DNA from: JANPLN01 sp043757265
GTDB taxonomy: Bacteria > Bdellovibrionota > Bdellovibrionia > Bdellovibrionales > JAGQZY01
Assembly: GCA_043757265.1 (NCBI GenBank)
Contig: JAYUQP010000076.1
Location: 1 to 9,428 of the forward strand
DNA: 9,428 bases
Reading direction: 5' to 3'
This document shows positions 6,220 through 9,428 of this stretch, piece after piece; the stretch's first letter is position 1; the number at the start of each line of letters is the position of its first letter. The notes beneath the pieces were generated by a model that saw nothing but the letters and a program-made list of their open reading frames with translations, was not told where the DNA came from and made no database searches. The translations under genes and the position numbers were made by a program.

Positions 6220-7158
6220 ATGCAACCGAAGTTGGACGCTTTCAAAGCCTCAAATTCTGATAAGTACGCGAATCATGTCCAAGATGATCTGCAAAAATAC
6301 ATCGAAGCACGAAAAGGCATGCTCGAAACGGTCATTTTGCGCCATTTTAATTTTGCAGAGTGTATAAAAATCCAGAAGCGCCACATTATCAAAGATTTGT
6401 TTATCAATTCGTTCAATGCCGTATGGATTCTCCCTTCCGTTACAATCAGGAGGGTGCTGGAAGTTTTTGAAAAACTCGGATCGGACCACGCCAGAATGTT
6501 AATTTCGATGATGCCGCAGACAATGAAAACCGGCTTCCAGCGAGAAATTGAAGACCGACTTTTAAGGGAACTATTTGGTATTTTCCCAGATTCGCTTCAA
6601 AGATTTAAGATTATATCTAAAACGACGAATACCAAATTATCAAATGACTTGGTTCGATCAGATGTGGAAAAAGAGTCTAACTTGGCTGAAAAGAATATAC
6701 GCAGCGAGGTGAAAGAATACTGCTCCAAACAAAATGGAATAATGGATTTATCTGCATCAGGCGGCACGTTGTTTATAGCCTATTTTTTTGCGGGTGATTA
6801 CACGCAAGATATTTTAGGCATAGGGCGAAAAGCCGCGGCGATGTGGTCGAAAAAAGAAGCCGCCTCAGATTTTTTATTCGGTCCATTGCTTGGTGAGGCT
6901 TTTTACAGTTTATTGCCACCTCAACCGAGCACGGGAAAAATAGTAATTGCGACGGTTTTGGTTTTCTTCTTAACATCGGTATTCAGCACCGGTGTCGGAG
7001 TTTTTGGCTACTCTTTACAAGTAAAACTTGGATGGAGAAAAAATCAACTTCACAAACTCATCTCATCAGTGGAAGACAGGCTTTTCCACCAGTTTACAAT
7101 TTCTTCCCGAGCAAAGCAAAAAAGTTTTTCTCAGTCGAAAGGGAATAGAAAACTTTAA
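6220..7158 (+). CDS. DUF6635-like membrane-associated protein of unknown function
   Basis: The 312-residue product has a charged helical N-terminal part (about 1-165) and a hydrophobic C-terminal part. The latter has likely membrane segments at about 179-198 and 240-264 and a weaker one at 213-232. The order of motifs resembles the uncharacterised DUF6635 family as I remember it. 'YIEARKGMLETVILRHF' near 27-43 is followed by a basic helix, then 'FQREIEDRLLRELFGI' at 106-121. The second half ends with 'FYSLLPPQPSTGKIVIATVL' at 228-247 and 'LGWRKNQLHKLISSVEDRLF' at 270-289. No catalytic residues are evident. ATG 6220 is the first start after an in-frame stop (6181-6183), although its ribosome site is poor. 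A second ORF follows after 29 bases on the same strand. The C-terminal tail is strongly basic. The family call is a recollection of pattern, not a search result. Confidence 0.7.
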   Translation: MQPKLDAFKASNSDKYANHVQDDLQKYIEARKGMLETVILRHFNFAECIKIQKRHIIKDLFINSFNAVWILPSVTIRRVLEVFEKLGSDHARMLISMMPQTMKTGFQREIEDRLLRELFGIFPDSLQRFKIISKTTNTKLSNDLVRSDVEKESNLAEKNIRSEVKEYCSKQNGIMDLSASGGTLFIAYFFAGDYTQDILGIGRKAAAMWSKKEAASDFLFGPLLGEAFYSLLPPQPSTGKIVIATVLVFFLTSVFSTGVGVFGYSLQVKLGWRKNQLHKLISSVEDRLFHQFTISSRAKQKSFSQSKGNRKL

Positions 7159-7174
7159 AGAACACTACTTTCAC

Positions 7175-7180
7175 AAGGGG
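7175..7180 (+). promoter_or_regulatory. Ribosome binding site before a TTG start
   Basis: AAGGGG with 7 bases to the TTG at 7188 is a better Shine-Dalgarno match than any site before later ATG codons of the same frame. It is the main reason for choosing the TTG start. Confidence 0.45.
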
Positions 7181-7187
7181 TAGGTTT

Positions 7188-7628
7188 TTGCTCGGAAAAA
7201 TTCAATTGCTGTTTTGTACAGTTCAACGTCATAAAAATTGCGTTCAGATTTTTTGCACCCATTCCTTGAGGAACGAGTTTCGGTTGGAACTTGATCAGAC
7301 TAAATTCCTTGAACTCAGTGAGATGCTCGAGCTCATAAAAAGTTCTCAAATTGAGTCAAAATATTTCGAACCTTTCAAGACTTTGATGGAGATTACCGAT
7401 ACTTTCAAGTCGAAACAAAAATTGTTTATGACCTCTATCAATGCAGTCACTGCTGCTGAGATCAGCGCAAGTCAAATGAATATGGCTTCTGGATTTCGAG
7501 ATCTTATCATTGGAGGAGCGAACTTTATCCACTTCGGTCATCATGGCTTGTTCGACAACAAATACCTACTGAGTAGGCAACCACTACACAGCCAGCAGCA
7601 ATTTCCGCACTTCAATAGTACGGTATGA
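7188..7628 (+). CDS. Hypothetical protein, probably co-transcribed with the DUF6635-like gene
   Basis: From the TTG at 7188 the frame gives 146 residues. I do not recognise the family. The middle (about 30-100) is a charged amphipathic helical region, for example LELDQTKFLELSEMLELIKS and FKTLMEITDTFKSKQKLF, typical of soluble proteins. The last 40 residues are rich in His, Phe and Gln and look less ordered. There is no signal peptide. The start lies 29 bases after the stop of the membrane protein gene, on the same strand and behind a plausible ribosome site, which suggests one operon. The TGA stop lies inside the left arm of the large hairpin at 7623-7672. A minus-strand gene converges on it from 7725. 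A shorter product from an internal ATG (7323 or 7386) is possible. Confidence 0.5.
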   Translation: MLGKIQLLFCTVQRHKNCVQIFCTHSLRNEFRLELDQTKFLELSEMLELIKSSQIESKYFEPFKTLMEITDTFKSKQKLFMTSINAVTAAEISASQMNMASGFRDLIIGGANFIHFGHHGLFDNKYLLSRQPLHSQQQFPHFNSTV

Positions 7629-7672
7629 CTGCGCAAAGAAGCCTTAAAAAAGGCTTTGTGCATAAGTCATAC
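7623..7672. other. Large imperfect stem-loop between convergent genes
   Basis: GTATGACT (7623-7630) pairs perfectly with AGTCATAC (7665-7672). Inside, GCGCAAAG (7631-7638) can pair with bases 7655-7661, mostly Watson-Crick with one G-U. GCCTT (7641-7645) pairs with AAGGC (7650-7654) around an AAAA loop. The total is about 20 base pairs with two small bulges. The structure covers the stop of the upstream ORF. No T-tract follows on either strand, so it is not a standard intrinsic terminator. It may act as a 3'-end-protecting structure or be a small dispersed palindromic element. Confidence 0.6.
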
Positions 7673-7724
7673 ATTACCCGAACTTCATCATCTTGCCTCG
7701 CTAAACTTCGAATTTGAAATTGAA

Positions 7725-8093
7725 TTAACTCCAATCCTTCATCCGTTTATAAAAGCTCTTCCAACCCACTTTTCGACCTTGCTCAGGTTCCAAGTTACGC
7801 CGTGGGGTGCCAGCTCCAACAAAAGCTCCAGAAAAAGCTCCGACTATCAAGGTGAAGACTGGAATGAAAAATGGAATGAAAGCCAACCTTTCGGGAACAT
7901 TATAAATGCTACTGAGGTAAACGGCTAATGCGAGTCCCACAAAAAAACCGATCACCGAACTTATAAGGGAAAAACGGAGTGCCATAGTTTTGGTTTCTCC
8001 ATCGACCCAAATATCTGCGTGTGGTTCATTAGTCTTTCCTGCAAACGTACTTGCGGCCTTTTTCTGTATCGAAATATTGTTCATATCGTTCAT
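7725..8093 (-). CDS. Small membrane protein with two transmembrane segments
   Basis: The frame is open to 8120, but ATG 8093 is preferred because AAAGGA lies about 6 bases upstream; the product then has 122 residues. The N-terminal 35 residues are polar. Two hydrophobic segments follow at about 40-63 (SLISSVIGFFVGLALAVYL) and 71-95 (FIPFFIPVFTLIVGAFSGAF...). The second runs into a glycine-zipper-like GAFSGAFVGAG motif. The C-terminal 27 residues are basic (RKVGWKSFYKRMKDW), so by the positive-inside rule the C-terminus should be cytoplasmic. No family was recognised. It is convergent with the ORF ending at 7628 and stands alone on its strand. Confidence 0.75.
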   Translation of the reverse strand: MNDMNNISIQKKAASTFAGKTNEPHADIWVDGETKTMALRFSLISSVIGFFVGLALAVYLSSIYNVPERLAFIPFFIPVFTLIVGAFSGAFVGAGTPRRNLEPEQGRKVGWKSFYKRMKDWS

Positions 8094-8170
8094 AAGTTTT
8101 CCTTTCAATTCTGCTGTCAAAAATCAACATACACCCAAGCTTGTAAAAAACAATATGGTGTAGAGCTAAT

Positions 8171-8186
8171 GTTTGCCGAAGCAAAC
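8171..8186 (-). other. Hairpin with cUUCGg tetraloop in minus-strand leader
   Basis: On the minus strand the sequence is GTTTGC-TTCG-GCAAAC: a perfect 6-bp stem closed by C-G around UUCG, a known extra-stable RNA tetraloop. It lies about 78 bases upstream of the ATG of the small membrane protein gene and could sit in its leader. No T-run follows, so it is not a typical terminator. Confidence 0.4.
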
Positions 8187-8390
8187 CTGCACGCAGATCA
8201 CGACGGTCAAGTGATAAAAACTTCTAATTGCATCAGGCAATTACTAAATTTAGCAATGGTTTTAGAGCTCTGTTAACACCAAGAAAACAATCGCTTCGTT
8301 AATGCGAAGTTCCAGTTTTTAAATGTAACCGATAAAGCTGAATGTTGACGTTGACCAATTTTAGAGAATTGACCAGATAATTAAAATAAA

Positions 8391-8417
8391 ATCTCGAAGT
8401 GATATTCTCATCGAGAT
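8391..8417. promoter_or_regulatory. Inverted repeat, possible operator
   Basis: ATCTCGA (8391-8397) and TCGAGAT (8411-8417) are perfect inverted copies with a 13-base spacer, so half-site centres are 20 bases apart (about two helical turns). It lies close to the TTGAC motifs that resemble -35 elements, about 200 bases before the GH18 start. A regulator site is inferred only from symmetry and position. Confidence 0.3.
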
Positions 8418-8603
8418 CAATCCAAAGATAAAATTTCTGTCCTGTCGATGCCGATGAATCATTTCAGCATGTCAAAAAGAGACGTCTCATCTTTATTCAC
8501 AGTTTGCTTCTTCTCGATTGCAGAGTGGGACGCGAAATTTAATTCCATTTAAATTTTGAAATGCCTGTTTTTCTCTGACGGTTCTGCCGAATAGTAAGGT
8601 GCT

Positions 8604-8610
8604 AGGGGGA
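8604..8610 (+). promoter_or_regulatory. Ribosome binding site for the GH18 gene
   Basis: AGGGGGA ends 3 bases before ATG 8614 and its AGGGG core about 5 bases before it. This supports the start that gives a complete signal peptide. Confidence 0.55.
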
Positions 8611-8613
8611 AGC

Positions 8614-9428
8614 ATGGCTTTGATCCGTTTATTTTCTTTTGGTCACATTGGCAAACAGACAGCTATTTTTTTGGCTCTCATTATTTCATTTGTGCCAGCT
8701 ACTTGGGCTCAGGTGTGGTCGGTGGGTTACTATCCTGGATGGGAGCAGTCGCGTATGCCCGCAAGCGAAGTGGACTTTTCCACCCTCACACATATTATGC
8801 ATTTTTCCCTGCTCCCACGAATTGACGCCACACTCGATTCGTCATTGCATGTAGTGACCCTAGCAAATTCGAGTGATGTTGTATCGCAAGCTCATGCCGC
8901 GGGAAGAAAAGTTTTGATCTCCGTAGGTGGCGCAGAAACCTCCGCCGGCTTTCGAGGTGCAACGACCAGTACGAATCTTCCGCGTTTTATAAGCAACCTT
9001 GTTTCTTTTATGAGCTCACGTGGCTACGACGGAATTGATATCGACTGGGAGCCTCTGCAATCTACTGATGCAAGTCAGTTTGGAAACTTGGTTAGAGGTC
9101 TTCGCACAGAACTTGATAAAATCACACCGCGTCCACTACTAACAGTGGCTGTGGCCCATGGACAGCACGGCGTTGTCGCACCGCTCGCTGTGTATTTCGA
9201 TCAAATTAATATTATGACTTACGATCAAGTCTTCACATGGACAGGTGTATCGGGACACCACACGGCCCTTTACGATGGCGGCGTTCTTGATCAGTGGGGC
9301 GGGTATTTGCCTTCTGCCGATGGGGCAGTTGACCCTCTTTCTTCTTTTTGTGGGTCAATCAGGTTGGTTATAGATCCACTTGAGAGCGTATTTGGAGTTC
9401 AAATAGCCACATCTTTGCAGGATCTTCA
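8614..9428 (+). CDS. Secreted glycoside hydrolase family 18 (chitinase-like), 3' end outside window
   Basis: The 271 visible residues begin with a signal peptide (hydrophobic core about 17-29, cleavage after ATWA near 32). The mature start QVWSVGYYPGWEQSRMPASE is the classical first strand of a GH18 barrel. KVLISVGG (99-106) is the conserved SxGG strand. DGIDIDWE (139-146) is the complete DxxDxDxE catalytic motif, with Glu146 as acid and Asp144 assisting. NIMTYD (199-204) gives the conserved Met-Tyr-Asp on strand 6. GH18 enzymes cleave beta-1,4 N-acetylglucosamine links by substrate-assisted catalysis with retention. Chitin is the usual substrate, but peptidoglycan-type glycans are also possible. 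After about residue 240 the family pattern is less clear to me, and the reading frame stays open to the window edge. The gene faces away from the small membrane protein gene and appears to have its own promoter. Confidence 0.92.
   Translation, partial: MALIRLFSFGHIGKQTAIFLALIISFVPATWAQVWSVGYYPGWEQSRMPASEVDFSTLTHIMHFSLLPRIDATLDSSLHVVTLANSSDVVSQAHAAGRKVLISVGGAETSAGFRGATTSTNLPRFISNLVSFMSSRGYDGIDIDWEPLQSTDASQFGNLVRGLRTELDKITPRPLLTVAVAHGQHGVVAPLAVYFDQINIMTYDQVFTWTGVSGHHTALYDGGVLDQWGGYLPSADGAVDPLSSFCGSIRLVIDPLESVFGVQIATSLQDL

Larger units (their letters stand above)
8094..8613. other. Intergenic region upstream of GH18 gene with several dyads
   Basis: No gene is supported in these 520 bases; the longest frames give only 29-35 codons beyond shadows. 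Features seen are the AAAGGA ribosome site of the minus-strand gene and a hairpin GTTTGC/GCAAAC (8171-8186). Weak dyads CTTCG/CGAAG (8294-8309), three TTGAC motifs (8345, 8351, 8369), a 7-bp inverted repeat at 8391-8417, the palindrome GAGACGTCTC (8479-8488) and AAATTTAA/TTAAATTT (8535-8556) follow. The two divergent promoters must lie here, but I cannot fix them. Confidence 0.5.

Noticed and set aside
8291..8320. CTTCG/CGAAG hairpin with a nearby TTTTT as possible terminator
   Set aside because: The stem is only 5 bp, the T-run is separated by several bases, and no gene ends just upstream.
8459..8548. Minus-strand 29-codon ORF (MELNFASHSAIEKKQTVNKD...)
   Set aside because: Its composition is plausible, but there is no ribosome site or recognisable domain, and ORFs this short occur often by chance.

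Overview
The window looks like chromosomal DNA of a Gram-negative bacterium of moderate to low GC. The evidence is two lipoproteins with clear lipoboxes, two candidate beta-barrel envelope proteins, a secreted family-18 glycosidase and a carbonic-anhydrase locus. The density of exported and uncharacterised small proteins would suit an environmental or predatory lineage such as Bdellovibrionota or another deltaproteobacterial group, but no marker gene here fixes the taxonomy. There is no rRNA, tRNA, CRISPR array, transposase or phage gene that I can support.

Left part (1-2071). The window opens in the 3' end of a SulP-type anion transporter gene, of which only the STAS tail is visible. The reading frame is broken by a TAA at 45-47. 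It is followed closely by a beta-class carbonic anhydrase (350-973), an arrangement known for bicarbonate handling. Next come a DUF2490-type exported barrel protein (988-1725) and an overlapping unknown ORF, which also continues in frame past a TAA. These genes lie on the same strand at short spacings and could be one transcript.

Middle (2072-4430). About 1 kb is gene-poor, holding one candidate 47-residue exported peptide on the minus strand. A structured leader then precedes a 416-residue lipoprotein (3109-4359). Its C-terminal two thirds are calcium-binding, thrombospondin-type-3-like Asp repeats with a 39-residue super-period. A strong stem-loop with T-tracts on both strands (4396-4429) ends this gene and can also serve the convergent gene.

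Right-centre (4549-8093). A minus-strand lipoprotein (4549-5799) combines a helical-repeat domain with a C-terminal beta-barrel-like domain. After a 420-bp divergent spacer come a DUF6635-like membrane protein (6220-7158) and a probable co-transcribed TTG-start ORF (7188-7628). The latter ends inside a large imperfect hairpin. A two-TM small membrane protein (7725-8093, minus) converges on it.

Right end (8094-9428). A 520-bp gene-free region with several small dyads leads to a secreted GH18 chitinase-like gene that runs off the window. The shared theme is the cell envelope: ion/bicarbonate exchange at the left, and calcium-binding and outer-membrane proteins and a secreted polysaccharide hydrolase elsewhere. 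I see no clear defence or mobile system. The most interesting points are the two in-frame TAA interruptions, the super-periodic Asp-rich lipoprotein, the lipoprotein-TPR-barrel protein and the 50-nt hairpin at 7623-7672.
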